This document shows, one piece after another, positions 17,804-26,725 of a DNA stretch of 64,000 nucleotides. Positions within the stretch are counted from its first letter, which is position 1. Every line of letters starts with the position of its first letter. A program made the position numbers and the translations under genes. Below the pieces are notes generated by a model, which saw nothing but the letters and a program-made list of their open reading frames with translations, was not told the DNA's origin and did not search any database. The DNA is from Xiheibacterium sp038325765. Lineage in GTDB: Bacteria > Myxococcota_A > Polyangia > Nannocystales > Nannocystaceae. The stretch covers positions 124,001 through 188,000 of the forward strand of contig JBBQJI010000002.1 in the NCBI GenBank assembly GCA_038325765.1. The letters are read 5' to 3'.

Positions 17804-18835
17804 TCAGTTCCCGAGGTGGCGGGCCGGGGTCCACACCTTGTCGGCAGGGCGCGCCTGCATCCGTGCCCACCGCACGTCGACGTCGGGCCACAACTCGACG
17901 GGCGCGATGAGCGAGCGCGTCGCGAGATCGGCGGCGACGAGTTCGGCGCTGTCGCGATCGATGACGGCGCGGCGCACGAGATCGCCGAGTCGATACGCGA
18001 GCCGGTCGGGGGCGACGCCGCGATGGATCATCTCGGAGGCGACGCGTCCGATCGCCGCCCGCGCGATGCAACCCAGACTCCACAGCGCGATCGACATCTG
18101 GAACGCGTCGATACACGGCATGATGCCGGGCGCGTAGTCGAGGAGCGCCTCGGGCTCGGCGTGTCGTTCGAGCCGGATGAACGCCCGCCGCACGCCGCGG
18201 CCCGGATGCAGCGCCCGGAGCGTCGCGATGATCGCCCGCGCATCGCTGGCGAGCACACCGTTGAGCACGAGGACGCGCAGCGCGTCGTCAGGGGGGATGC
18301 GGCCAGCGAGCAGATCGGCGTACAGGCAATAGCTGAGCGGATCGTGCTCGAGGTCGTCGCCGAGCAGGAACTCTTCGCAGCCCTCGGGCAGCTCGGCGCG
18401 GTTGGTCACCAGCGCGGTGAGCTTGAACCCGATCTGCTCGCGCAGCCGATGGAATCGCATCCGACCGACGACGCGGCCCCAGTCCTTGAACGTCGTGCCG
18501 TCGAAGCCGATGCCGTCGAGCGCCATCTTGCGTTCGATGACCGGCCGCAGCTGGCGGGGACTCGCGGAGACGAAGTACAGCGGCGTGTCGCGGGTCTGCC
18601 CCTCGGGCCCGTTGCGGATCTCGCGGAACAGCCGCGACATGCCCTCGATGTCCTGCTTGTGCTCGGCGCGCTCGAACGGGATCCGGGCCATGCCGCGCAA
18701 GCTCGAGAAGCGCGTCATCAGGTACGTTCGATCGATGTCGGCGACGAACACCGGCCCGACGAAATCCGGGTCGAGCGTGCGATAGCTGGCGCGATGGATG
18801 GGGAAGGACACAGCGGCCCGCTGAGCATGCGACAA
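17804..18835 (-). CDS. App1-type (DUF2183) phosphatase domain protein
   Basis: A 343-residue protein resembling the App1/LNS2 phosphatidate phosphatase catalytic domain. VADIDRTYL (Asp33, Asp35, Thr37) is the HAD-like DxDxT nucleophile motif, YFVSASPRQLRPVIERKM is the second conserved block, and LLGDDLEHDPLSY supplies the later acidic motif. The yeast family member removes phosphate from phosphatidic acid; bacterial relatives are mostly uncharacterised. There is no signal peptide, so it is cytosolic or peripheral. It lies downstream of the histone gene, separated by a strong terminator. Confidence 0.78.
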   Translation of the reverse strand: MSHAQRAAVSFPIHRASYRTLDPDFVGPVFVADIDRTYLMTRFSSLRGMARIPFERAEHKQDIEGMSRLFREIRNGPEGQTRDTPLYFVSASPRQLRPVIERKMALDGIGFDGTTFKDWGRVVGRMRFHRLREQIGFKLTALVTNRAELPEGCEEFLLGDDLEHDPLSYCLYADLLAGRIPPDDALRVLVLNGVLASDARAIIATLRALHPGRGVRRAFIRLERHAEPEALLDYAPGIMPCIDAFQMSIALWSLGCIARAAIGRVASEMIHRGVAPDRLAYRLGDLVRRAVIDRDSAELVAADLATRSLIAPVELWPDVDVRWARMQARPADKVWTPARHLGN

Positions 18836-18856
18836 TTCGGGGGCGAAACGGCGAAA

Positions 18857-18886
18857 CGCCGCCTCGATCGTTGGATCGAGGCGGCG
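18857..18886 (-). terminator. strong intrinsic terminator of the histone gene
   Basis: A perfect 13-bp stem (18857-18869 with 18874-18886) closes a GTTG tetraloop. On the minus strand it is followed by two TTTCG runs (GTTTCGCCGTTTCGC order reversed on the plus strand). It lies about 50 bp after the histone stop, which suggests the histone mRNA is short and monocistronic. Confidence 0.8.
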
Positions 18887-18934
18887 CCGCGCGTTCGGCG
18901 GCCGCGAAGGCCGCCCTGTGTCGATCAGAGTCGA

Positions 18935-19129
18935 TCAGAGATCGTAGGGCCGCACGGTGCTGCGGTTGTTGCCCTTGCAACGCACGATCGCGTCGCTGAG
19001 CATCTCGTGGACCTTGTCGGAGACCGCCTGGACGAGCTCGCCGTCGCTGCGGAGGCCCGCCTCCTTGATCACCTCTTTGATCTTGGAGCCGACGACGACG
19101 ATTTCCTTGGGCTTTGACGATTTTGCCAT
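18935..19129 (-). CDS. small bacterial histone-fold protein
   Basis: A 64-residue protein: a basic N-tail (MAKSSKPKEI), then VVVGSKIKEVIKEAG, LVQAVSDKVHEMLSDAIVRC and a C-terminal STVRPYDL. The helix-strand-loop-helix pattern, the long central helix and the final R-x-T-V-R-P-x-D-L motif fit the single-domain bacterial histones related to archaeal histones, such as Bd0055 of Bdellovibrio. Such proteins dimerise and bind DNA. The ATG at 19129 has a good ribosome site (GAGGAT) and the conserved part starts right after it; in-frame sequence upstream is not protein-like. It has a likely sigma-70 promoter and a strong terminator of its own, as expected of an abundant nucleoid protein. Confidence 0.88.
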   Translation of the reverse strand: MAKSSKPKEIVVVGSKIKEVIKEAGLRSDGELVQAVSDKVHEMLSDAIVRCKGNNRSTVRPYDL

Positions 19130-19234
19130 GATGTGATCCTCGCTTGAATGGGGGTGTTTCGCTGCGTTCGCGGGAAGATTCGGCATCGAACTGCCGCAGA
19201 CCGAGGTCACGGGCACGATGCCAAGCGTGCAAGC

Positions 19235-19263
19235 ACGATAGACCCCGGATGGGGGCCGTGCAA
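19235..19263 (-). promoter_or_regulatory. sigma-70-type promoter for the histone gene
   Basis: On the minus strand TTGCAC (19263-19258) is followed after exactly 17 bp by TATCGT (19240-19235), a reasonable -35/-10 pair. Transcription would start near 19228, leaving a ~100-nt leader before the histone ATG. The short direct repeat GCACGAT occurs twice just downstream. Confidence 0.55.
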
Positions 19264-19389
19264 GGCACTTTGGCGGGGGCACCCCCACAAAACCGGCCGA
19301 TTTCTCGCGAAATCTGGAACTCAGCCCCGAGATCTACCCCCGTTTGCCCGTCAGGGCCCGCCCATCGGGCTTTGCCGCCCGCGATCGCT

Positions 19390-19947
19390 TCAGACGGCCC
19401 GTACGGCAGCGTCCGCGGCGATCACCGGTCGCCCGCGGCCCGTCATCGCCACGTCGCGGCGATCCGGCGCGTCGCGGCACGGGGTGAGCGTGATGCGGAG
19501 GTGATCTGCGGGGGGCTTTTGCCACGCGTCGGCCCATTCGACCACCAGCGCCGATCCGGCATCGCCGGCCATGGGCCAGTCGTCGAGCCCGAGGGCCTCG
19601 AACGCGGCGCTCGGCCCTTCGCTTTCGTCGTCGCCGCCGAGCTCGACGAGTCGACACAGATCCACGTGAACCAGCGGGATCGGACCGCGATGCTCGATGC
19701 GCACGTTGAAGGTCGGGCTGCACACGCGATCGGGTCGCGCGACACCGAGGCCGCGCGCGAGTGCCCGCGTGAACGTAGTCTTGCCCGCCCCCATCTCCCC
19801 GACGAGCAGCACCACATCGCCGGCGCACAGCGCCGCACCGAGACGCTCCGCGAGCGCGCACAGCTGCACTTCGTCGAGCGCGAGGCGCTGCATCGACCAA
19901 GGCGCGCCGTCATCGTCCGGCGGGGGGACTGCCGTGGCCGTCGCCAT
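19390..19947 (-). CDS. tsaE: tRNA threonylcarbamoyladenosine biosynthesis ATPase TsaE
   Basis: A 185-residue P-loop ATPase that works with TsaB and TsaD to make t6A37 in ANN-decoding tRNAs. Walker A is GEMGAGKT at residues 50-57, followed by TFTRALARGLG, the SPTF motif, and HVDLCRL in place of the usual H-x-D-L-Y-R. The ATG at 19947 is chosen; an upstream GTG would add a basic non-conserved leader. There is an acidic insertion (GGDDESEGPS) after HVDLCRLVEL and a C-terminal extension. The other t6A genes are not in the window. Confidence 0.93.
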   Translation of the reverse strand: MATATAVPPPDDDGAPWSMQRLALDEVQLCALAERLGAALCAGDVVLLVGEMGAGKTTFTRALARGLGVARPDRVCSPTFNVRIEHRGPIPLVHVDLCRLVELGGDDESEGPSAAFEALGLDDWPMAGDAGSALVVEWADAWQKPPADHLRITLTPCRDAPDRRDVAMTGRGRPVIAADAAVRAV

Positions 19948-20036
19948 CTGGGCCAGAGCGTAGCAGGACGCGCGCGATCGCAGGCCGCGATGCACGGGAT
20001 TCCACCCCGGGCTGCGAGGTGGTACGGCTGCGGGCG

Positions 20037-22205
20037 ATGCCGTTGCACCGCGGTCGCACGAGCCCCCTGCGGTTGATCTCCTCCATCATCGCGATCGCGC
20101 CGCTGCTCGCCTGCGACCCCGAGGTCCCCACACCGCCACCGGTCGTGGCCGAGCCCACCGCCGCGCTGCGCCCGGCCGACATCGCCCTTCCGATTCCCGA
20201 GGCGGCACGGGTCCTGGACTGGACGATCGATGCCCGGCTCGACGAGACCGAGCACCGCATCGACGGCCACGCCCGCCTGCGCTGGCGCAACACCAGCCGC
20301 GTCGCCATCGACCGCATGCCGTTCCATCTGTACATGAACGCGTTCCGTGCGGAGGACACGGCGTGGATGCGCGACAGCCGGGGCGAGCACCGCGGTCACT
20401 CCGCACGCGAGCGGGGCGCGTGGGGCTACATCGACGTCACGGGGGTCCATCGGCGGCGCGATCGGGGCGACGGACGCGAGGGCGATCGGGTGGCCCTGCG
20501 CCACGTCGAGTCGCCCCCGCCTTCGTCCGATGCGTCGCGCATGGACGTCGAGCTCGACGCGCCGGTCGGCCCCGGCGAGTGGGTCGAGCTCGAGATCGAC
20601 TTCGTCACCAAGATGCCCGAGGTGTTCGCCCGCACCGGCTACGCCGAGCGGTTCCACATGGTCGCCCAGTGGTACCCCAAGCCCGGCGTGCTCCACCCGG
20701 ACGGCACCTGGCGCGCCCACACGTTCACGTTCCACAGCGAGTTCTACGCCGACTTCGGCGATTTCGACGTGACGCTCGACGTGCCCGCCGACATGGTCGT
20801 CGGTACCACCGGCATCACGACGGCCACGACCACCGAGGGCGATCGCAGAAGGATCACGGCCCGCGCCGAGATGGTCCACGACTTCGCGTGGGCCGCCGAT
20901 CCCGGCTTCCTCGAGTACACGCACGATCACGAGGGCGTGAAGATCCGCCAGCTCGTCCTGCCCGAGCACGCCGCGTCGACAGGCGCGCACCTGGAGGCGC
21001 AGATCGCCGCGCTCGACAGCATGCAGCCGCGCTTTGGCAGCTACCCGTGGAGCACGATCACGATCGTGCATCCACCCTCTACGGCCCCGGGCGCCGGCGG
21101 CATGGAGTACCCGACCTTGTTCACGACCAGCCCGGTCTATCCCCTCGGCGTGGGGCTGCGGCTGCTCGGCGTGCAAGAGCGGGTCTCGGGCGTGTTCACC
21201 ACCGTCCACGAGTTCGGCCACCAGTACTTCCAGGGCCTGTTGGCCTCCGACGAGTTCACGCAGCCGTGGCTCGACGAGGGCATGAACACGATGAGCAACG
21301 CGCTGGTGCTCGCCGATCAATACGGGCCCCAGGACGGAGACGATCCGTGGCTCGCGCGGCTGGGCGTCCACGGGCTGACGAGCCGCGACTTCGTGCGCAT
21401 GTCGCAGTTCGACACCGCCACCTTGCAGCAGGTCGACGTGGCCGCCGACGCCTTCGACCCCGTCGTCGGTGGGTTCGGCAGCGTGGTGTATCGCAAGACC
21501 ACCGCGGTGATGATGACGCTGCGCGCCCTCGTCGGTGAAGAGGCGTTCGACGCCGCGCTCGGGAGCTACGCCCGCGCGTTCCGTTTCGCCCACCCCACCG
21601 GCGCCGACCTCGAGTTGGCGCTGCGCGACGGGCTCGGCGACCGGGTGGTGCTCGGCCACGCCGCCCCCGAGGCCGAGGCCGGATCCGCCGCGGGCGCCCA
21701 ACCGACGGGCACCGTGACCCTCGATGTCGCCGAGTTCCTCGAGCAGGGCCTGCGCAGCACCCGGGTCGTCGACTACCGCGTCCACGCCATCGTCAACCGC
21801 CGCGGCCAGGGCCACGCCGGCTGGCACCGCAACGAGTCGGGCGTGCTGGTGGGCGGAGATCCGCCGCTCCGCGACGGGGCCGAGGGCGCGCCCGCGATGG
21901 AGGGCGTCGCGGTGATCCATCGCCGCGGCGATTTCATCGTGCCCGTGGAGATCGAGGTCGTGCTCGCCGATGACACGGTGGTGCATCGGGTCTGGTCGGG
22001 CCGGACGCCGACCGTCACGCTGCAATTCGATCAGCCGATCGCGCGGGTGCGGCTCGATCCGGGCAGCAAGCTCTGGCTCGAGCATCGGCGGCTCGACAAC
22101 CACCGCGTCGCGCCGACGCTGGTCGACGACGACGGGCTGTCGGGTCCACTCGGCGACACCGTCGAGGGCGCCACGATCGCGTTGCTTTCGGGGGTCGGAC
22201 CGTGA
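20037..22205 (+). CDS. M1-family metallopeptidase lipoprotein
   Basis: A 722-residue zinc peptidase. The ATG at 20037 begins a lipoprotein signal ending LLAC; a GTG at 20019 would add six residues. The N-terminal beta domain covers residues ~45-320. The catalytic domain has GGMEYP in place of the family's GxMEN and the zinc site HEFGH (His391, Glu392, His395) with Glu414 in WLDEGMN, an exact HExxH-x18-E spacing. M1 enzymes release N-terminal residues from peptides. This one should be anchored in the periplasm or outer membrane. It overlaps the next membrane-protein gene by 4 nt. Confidence 0.9.
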   Translation: MPLHRGRTSPLRLISSIIAIAPLLACDPEVPTPPPVVAEPTAALRPADIALPIPEAARVLDWTIDARLDETEHRIDGHARLRWRNTSRVAIDRMPFHLYMNAFRAEDTAWMRDSRGEHRGHSARERGAWGYIDVTGVHRRRDRGDGREGDRVALRHVESPPPSSDASRMDVELDAPVGPGEWVELEIDFVTKMPEVFARTGYAERFHMVAQWYPKPGVLHPDGTWRAHTFTFHSEFYADFGDFDVTLDVPADMVVGTTGITTATTTEGDRRRITARAEMVHDFAWAADPGFLEYTHDHEGVKIRQLVLPEHAASTGAHLEAQIAALDSMQPRFGSYPWSTITIVHPPSTAPGAGGMEYPTLFTTSPVYPLGVGLRLLGVQERVSGVFTTVHEFGHQYFQGLLASDEFTQPWLDEGMNTMSNALVLADQYGPQDGDDPWLARLGVHGLTSRDFVRMSQFDTATLQQVDVAADAFDPVVGGFGSVVYRKTTAVMMTLRALVGEEAFDAALGSYARAFRFAHPTGADLELALRDGLGDRVVLGHAAPEAEAGSAAGAQPTGTVTLDVAEFLEQGLRSTRVVDYRVHAIVNRRGQGHAGWHRNESGVLVGGDPPLRDGAEGAPAMEGVAVIHRRGDFIVPVEIEVVLADDTVVHRVWSGRTPTVTLQFDQPIARVRLDPGSKLWLEHRRLDNHRVAPTLVDDDGLSGPLGDTVEGATIALLSGVGP

Positions 22206-22999
22206 ACGCGCTCCGGCGGGCGAGCGCGGCGTGGCGCTGGGCCGTGGGCCTGTGGCTGGGCGAGCTGCTCATCGCGCTCGTGGGTGCGTACGGCGTGCGC
22301 AACCACGTGGCCGCGGCGATGGACGAGTACGTCATCCCGGATGATCACCTGCTGTATGCGCTCGCCGAGCTCGTCCATGCCCATCCGCAGCTGACCGCGT
22401 CGATCCTCGTGTCGCTCGTGACGACGACGTTGCTCGGGTTCGTGGTGTGGACGCTGCTCGCCCCTTTGTTGCTGCTGCGGCTGGGTCGCGAGGGGCACGC
22501 CCGCCCCCGCGGCGCGGCGGCCCTGGGCGCGGCGTGGCTCGCTTCGCTCGGCGGCGCGGTCGCGACGTCGGCGTGGCACCTCGCGCTGCGCATCGCCCTC
22601 GTCGTGATCGCGAGCCAAGCGGTGCTCGCGCTGCCCGGCATCGTCGCCGTCGTCCTCGGCGTGATCGTGGTGCTCACCCTCACCTGTGCCCTGGATCTCA
22701 GTCGGGTGGCGGTCGTCGTCGACGGGGCCCCCGGCACCTCGCCCAGGACGGCGCTGGACGGCTTCACCGCCCTGGCCCGCGCACCGCTGCGCACCGCCGC
22801 CATGATGGGCCTGGGCGCGCTGGGCTGGCTCGTGGTGCTCGCCGGGCTCGTGGCCGTCGTCCGTACTGGCGGCGCCGCGCTGCCGCTGATGCGGGCGTGT
22901 GCTGCCCTTGCGACCTTCTTGGGTCTGGTCCGGCTCGCGGTCGCCCTCGATGTGCCGCCCTGGAGCCGCGCGGCGCGCGGGCCGGGCGATCAGGCCTGA
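22202..22999 (+). CDS. multi-pass membrane protein of unknown function
   Basis: A 265-residue protein with about six hydrophobic segments and a GTG start overlapping the M1 peptidase stop. After the first segment comes a periplasm-like loop (RNHVAAAMDEYVIPDD). Later segments are Ala/Leu/Val-rich, with a cytosolic loop containing VDGAPGTSPRTALDGF. I recognise no family; the layout loosely recalls DUF4013/YciC-like proteins. Translational coupling suggests it works with the M1 lipoprotein. Confidence 0.7.
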   Translation: MNALRRASAAWRWAVGLWLGELLIALVGAYGVRNHVAAAMDEYVIPDDHLLYALAELVHAHPQLTASILVSLVTTTLLGFVVWTLLAPLLLLRLGREGHARPRGAAALGAAWLASLGGAVATSAWHLALRIALVVIASQAVLALPGIVAVVLGVIVVLTLTCALDLSRVAVVVDGAPGTSPRTALDGFTALARAPLRTAAMMGLGALGWLVVLAGLVAVVRTGGAALPLMRACAALATFLGLVRLAVALDVPPWSRAARGPGDQA

Positions 23000-23060
23000 G
23001 CAGGCGCGCAGCATCCCTGTGCGCGGGCCCCGGCTGGCCTTTGCGTGTAGATTTCCGCCG

Positions 23061-24725
23061 GTGACCGAGCAGGCCGAGCGGCCGCGTCCCGCCGATCCGC
23101 TTCGGTTGGCGACGCCGCGCATCGACGATGTCGAGGCTCGCCGCGCCCGGGCCGCGGTCGCCAGCCGGATCTTCGGTGGCCCGCGCGAGCCGGTGCGCGT
23201 CGGTCGCTATCAGGTGCTCGGGCGCATCGGCACCGGCGGCATGGGTGTCGTGTACCGCGCCCACGATCCCGAGCTCGCGCGCGACGTCGCGGTCAAGCTG
23301 ATGAACGCCGAGGCGATCGGCGACGACCAAACCGCGACCGCGCGGGCGCGGCTGGTCCGCGAGGCCCGCGCGATGGCGCGTCTGGCCCATCCCAACGTCA
23401 TCCATGTCTACGACGTCGGCTCGGTCGAGGACGGCATCTTCATCGCGATGGAGCTCGTCGAGGGCGAGTCGCTGGCGACGTGGCTGCGCCCGGACCCAGA
23501 CGGCGAACGACGCGACTGGCTCGAGGTGCTGCGGGTGTACGTCGACGCCGGTCGCGGGCTCTGTGCCGCCCACGCCGCCGGCATCGTGCACCGCGATTTC
23601 AAGCCCGAGAACGTGCTGGTCGGCAGCGACGGGCGGGTCCGCGTCGGCGACTTCGGCCTGGCCGGAGCGCCGACGCTGGGCGAATCCGAGTCGGCCGAGC
23701 TGTTGCCTGGCGGCGACGCTGACGTCGACGACATCGGTCTGGCCGGCTCGCTCACGCGGACCGGCGCGCTGCTCGGTACGCCGAAGTACATGGCGCCCGA
23801 GCAGGAGCACGGCGCCATCGCCAGCGCCCGCAGTGACCAGTTCAGCTTCTGCGTGGCGCTGTACGAAGGGCTGTATGGTCGGCCGCCCTTCGACGGCGAC
23901 ACGGCGGCTCGGTATCGCCGCAACGTGCGGGCGGGGCGGATCGTGGGCCCCGGCATCGACACCCGGGTGCGCGGTTGGGTGTACGCCGAGATCGCGCGGG
24001 GCCTCGCCGTCGATCCGGCGGCGCGTCACCCCAGCATGGACGCGCTGCTCGACAAGCTCGAGCGTGCGCTCGTCGATCCGCGGCTGGCGCGGCGCTCGTG
24101 GGTACGGCGGGTCGCGATGTCGGTGCCGATCATCGGCGTCGCGTTGGGCATCGGTGCGTGGGTCGGGGCCGGCGGGCTCGACGACGGCTCCGCGGACGAG
24201 GGCGACCGCTCGGCGATGCGAGCCGACGCCGCAGGGCTGCAGACCGAGACCGAGGAGCTCGGGCCCCCGCAGGGCCCCGCCGCGACGCGCCCCGGGGCGG
24301 TCATCCCCCTCGAGGATCTCGTCCCGGCGACGACCCACTCCACCCTCATCAACTCCACCACGACCGGCTCGGCGACGACCAACACGGCGACGACCAACAC
24401 GGCGACGACAGGACCCGAGTCCGAGGCGCCCGGTGACGACGACTCGAGGCGCGCGGACGAAAGGCGCGCCGCCACGCCGCGGTCGGTCGCGAAGTCGCGA
24501 AGTCGTCACTGCTACTTCCACGAAGACGACAAGACTTCGATCGCCCGCCAGGCGAGCCGGGCCACGCTCGTGCTCGACCGCCGCGACACCTGCTACCGCT
24601 GCCGTCCCGAGCGGCGCGAGGCCATCGCGGAGACCCTGATCCCCGAGGATGGGGACGATTGCAGCTACAAGTATCTGTGCGCCAAGGAGCCGCGCACCGC
24701 GTGCAACGAATCCTCCCCTGGCTAG
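23061..24725 (+). CDS. transmembrane Ser/Thr protein kinase with Cys-rich C-terminal domain
   Basis: A 554-residue Hanks-type kinase. The kinase domain starts near residue 48 (GRYQVLGRIGTGGMGVVYRA). Lys79 (VAVKL), HRDFKPEN, DFGLAG and GTPKYMAPEQ are all intact, with a ~35-residue insertion in the activation loop. One membrane helix (IIGVALGIGAWVGAGG) follows at ~355-375. The outer part has a low-complexity TTTG/ATTNT stretch and a final ~70-residue domain with six or more Cys (HCYFHEDD, DTCYRCRPERRE, CSYKYLC, TACNES). It may sense an extracytoplasmic signal through a disulphide-rich module. The GTG at 23061 is the only sensible start; the next gene overlaps its 3' end by 25 bp. Confidence 0.92.
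   Translation: MTEQAERPRPADPLRLATPRIDDVEARRARAAVASRIFGGPREPVRVGRYQVLGRIGTGGMGVVYRAHDPELARDVAVKLMNAEAIGDDQTATARARLVREARAMARLAHPNVIHVYDVGSVEDGIFIAMELVEGESLATWLRPDPDGERRDWLEVLRVYVDAGRGLCAAHAAGIVHRDFKPENVLVGSDGRVRVGDFGLAGAPTLGESESAELLPGGDADVDDIGLAGSLTRTGALLGTPKYMAPEQEHGAIASARSDQFSFCVALYEGLYGRPPFDGDTAARYRRNVRAGRIVGPGIDTRVRGWVYAEIARGLAVDPAARHPSMDALLDKLERALVDPRLARRSWVRRVAMSVPIIGVALGIGAWVGAGGLDDGSADEGDRSAMRADAAGLQTETEELGPPQGPAATRPGAVIPLEDLVPATTHSTLINSTTTGSATTNTATTNTATTGPESEAPGDDDSRRADERRAATPRSVAKSRSRHCYFHEDDKTSIARQASRATLVLDRRDTCYRCRPERREAIAETLIPEDGDDCSYKYLCAKEPRTACNESSPG
24371..24410 (+). repeat. 15-bp tandem repeat in the kinase gene
   Basis: The unit GGCGACGACCAACAC occurs twice exactly and a third time in part. 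It encodes ATTNT repeats in the outer linker of the kinase. Confidence 0.9.
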
Positions 24726-26725
24726 TCGCCTGTTGGATGTTGTGGCTGACGACGCCTGCGATGGCGCAGGATCGCTATGGCGTCGTGACCCTCGATCTGC
24801 GGCCTACCGCCGGCGAGATGCCCACACACCTGTGCGTCGTCAGCGAGACCAAGAGCGCCCGCGCGCGCGACCGGCTGTGGGATCTGGTGGTCGACGAGCC
24901 CGAGCGCGTGGGTGCGGCCGGCGGCAGCGAGACCACGCTGTGGCGCGTGCAGCCCAAGGCCTGGTCGGGCGAGCCGGATTCGGCGGCGCAGCAGAAATGC
25001 TCCGACGACACGATCGGCGACTGTCGGCCGCGCGTCGAGCTCCCGCCGGGGCTGACCAAGGCCAACGACTTCTTCGCCGCCTGCACCTACGACACCCTCG
25101 CCGACGGTGGATCGACGACGGATCCGCGACCGCTGTTCGTGCTGCTCGAGCACCTCGAGGGCTCACCGCCGCGCATCGAGTCGATCCGGCTCACCGGCGG
25201 CGTCGCGACCATCGGTGTCGCCGCCGATCTCGACCGCGTGGTGGTCACGGCGCGCAGCCTCGGGGGCGCCTACCTACCCCATCGTCGCAGCGAGCGAGGC
25301 ATCCGCGAGCAGGCCGCCGAGGGCTTCAGCGCGATCCGCAGCGGCGACGTGGTGGTGCTGCTGCCGCTGGTGCCGCGGTGTCAGTCGGTCGAGCTCACCT
25401 TGCCCCGTACGCGGCTGCAGCCCGAGGATCGCGAGCGGCTCGCCGTCCGCGCCCACGGCGTGCAACTCGACGTCGACAAGTGCGTCGGCCCGCTGGTGGG
25501 CAGCGAGGTGCTGCAGGTGCGGCTGCCCCAGGCGCCGCTGGGGGTCGGGACCATCGACGTCGAGCTCGCCGAGCGTCCCGGTCGCCCCGGCGCCCGGTTC
25601 GGCGCCCGCTACGACGGCGCCTGGCCGCGGGTGCCGTTCGAGCTCCGCTTCAAGCAGATCAGCTTCCATTGGCGGCGGCCGGCGTGCATCTACTCCGAGG
25701 CCAAGTGCCCGAGCGCGTCGCTCGACAACGGCACGACCTGCACGGCGACGCTCACCAAGACCGGATGCGACTACCTGTGCCCGGGGCTCGTCGACGACGG
25801 CGCCGTGGACCTCGTGCTGCCCGTCGATGTCACCTTCGAGAAGGAGAATCCGGTGCAGCGGTGGGACGACACCTTGGCGAGGGCCGGCCAGACGCTCTCA
25901 TCGTATGTGCCGGCCGACGACATCCACCTCGACGCCAACGTCAACGACTGGGAGACCGAGGTCCCCGACAACCAGATCTCCCAGGTCGAGCTGTTCGGCG
26001 AGGACGGCACCGCCCGGCGCTACGGCGTGACCCACGTGCCCAACCTCCAGCTCGAGATCCCGGGTGCCTCGTGTGAGCCGGTGCGCTTCCGGCCGATCGG
26101 CGATCGCCACTACGACGAGGGCATCGCGAACGTCTCGGACGGCAAGATCGAGTTCGGCCCGCCCCAGCGCCGGGCGCGTCGCATCGCCTTCAACGTGACG
26201 CTGGCCGCCGGCGGCGGGCCGGCGTGGAGCGGCGGCAGCACCAACGACGCGCCGCTGTACTTCAGCGGCCTGGGGATGTTCGCCATCGAGGTCCGGCCGC
26301 GCAAGCCCAAGCTCTCGCGCCTCGCCGTCGAGTTCCGCGTCGGCGGCACGCTGGGCCGCTACGGGGTGACCACCGAGGAGACCACGACGGAGGAGACCTC
26401 GCGGCGGGACACCGGCTGGGCGCGACTACTGGTCGAGCCCGGCCTGGTGTACTCGGCGCATCAGCGCGTCGCGATCGGTGTCGGCCTGGGCATGGGCGTG
26501 TCGCTGCCCTTCCGGTCGCAGCAGGACATCGTCGGCGATCGACTGCGCTTCATCGCCTCGCCGAACCTCGATCTGCGGTTCCGCGTGCGGCGGTGGATCA
26601 AGCTCGTAGTGCAGTTCCGCGGCGTGCTCAACGAGCAGCCGTTCAAGCAGGGCGGCGGCAGCATCGATCCCAACGCCCGCGCCGGATCGTTCATCGCGCT
26701 GTTCGGGCTGCAGGCGACGTTCTAG
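24701..26725 (+). CDS. secreted protein with barrel-like C-terminus, coupled to the kinase
   Basis: A 674-residue exported protein. The GTG at 24701 opens a clean signal peptide (VQRILPWLVACWMLWL, cleavage after PAMA); an upstream TTG at 24659 would bury it. The N-terminal ~500 residues are beta-rich with several Cys (RPACIYSEAKCPSASLD and GCDYLCPGL). The last ~150 residues alternate in barrel style and end in Phe (GLQATF), a common outer-membrane targeting end. I recognise no family. The 25-bp overlap with the kinase gene suggests they act together, perhaps as sensor and envelope partner. Confidence 0.72.
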   Translation: MQRILPWLVACWMLWLTTPAMAQDRYGVVTLDLRPTAGEMPTHLCVVSETKSARARDRLWDLVVDEPERVGAAGGSETTLWRVQPKAWSGEPDSAAQQKCSDDTIGDCRPRVELPPGLTKANDFFAACTYDTLADGGSTTDPRPLFVLLEHLEGSPPRIESIRLTGGVATIGVAADLDRVVVTARSLGGAYLPHRRSERGIREQAAEGFSAIRSGDVVVLLPLVPRCQSVELTLPRTRLQPEDRERLAVRAHGVQLDVDKCVGPLVGSEVLQVRLPQAPLGVGTIDVELAERPGRPGARFGARYDGAWPRVPFELRFKQISFHWRRPACIYSEAKCPSASLDNGTTCTATLTKTGCDYLCPGLVDDGAVDLVLPVDVTFEKENPVQRWDDTLARAGQTLSSYVPADDIHLDANVNDWETEVPDNQISQVELFGEDGTARRYGVTHVPNLQLEIPGASCEPVRFRPIGDRHYDEGIANVSDGKIEFGPPQRRARRIAFNVTLAAGGGPAWSGGSTNDAPLYFSGLGMFAIEVRPRKPKLSRLAVEFRVGGTLGRYGVTTEETTTEETSRRDTGWARLLVEPGLVYSAHQRVAIGVGLGMGVSLPFRSQQDIVGDRLRFIASPNLDLRFRVRRWIKLVVQFRGVLNEQPFKQGGGSIDPNARAGSFIALFGLQATF

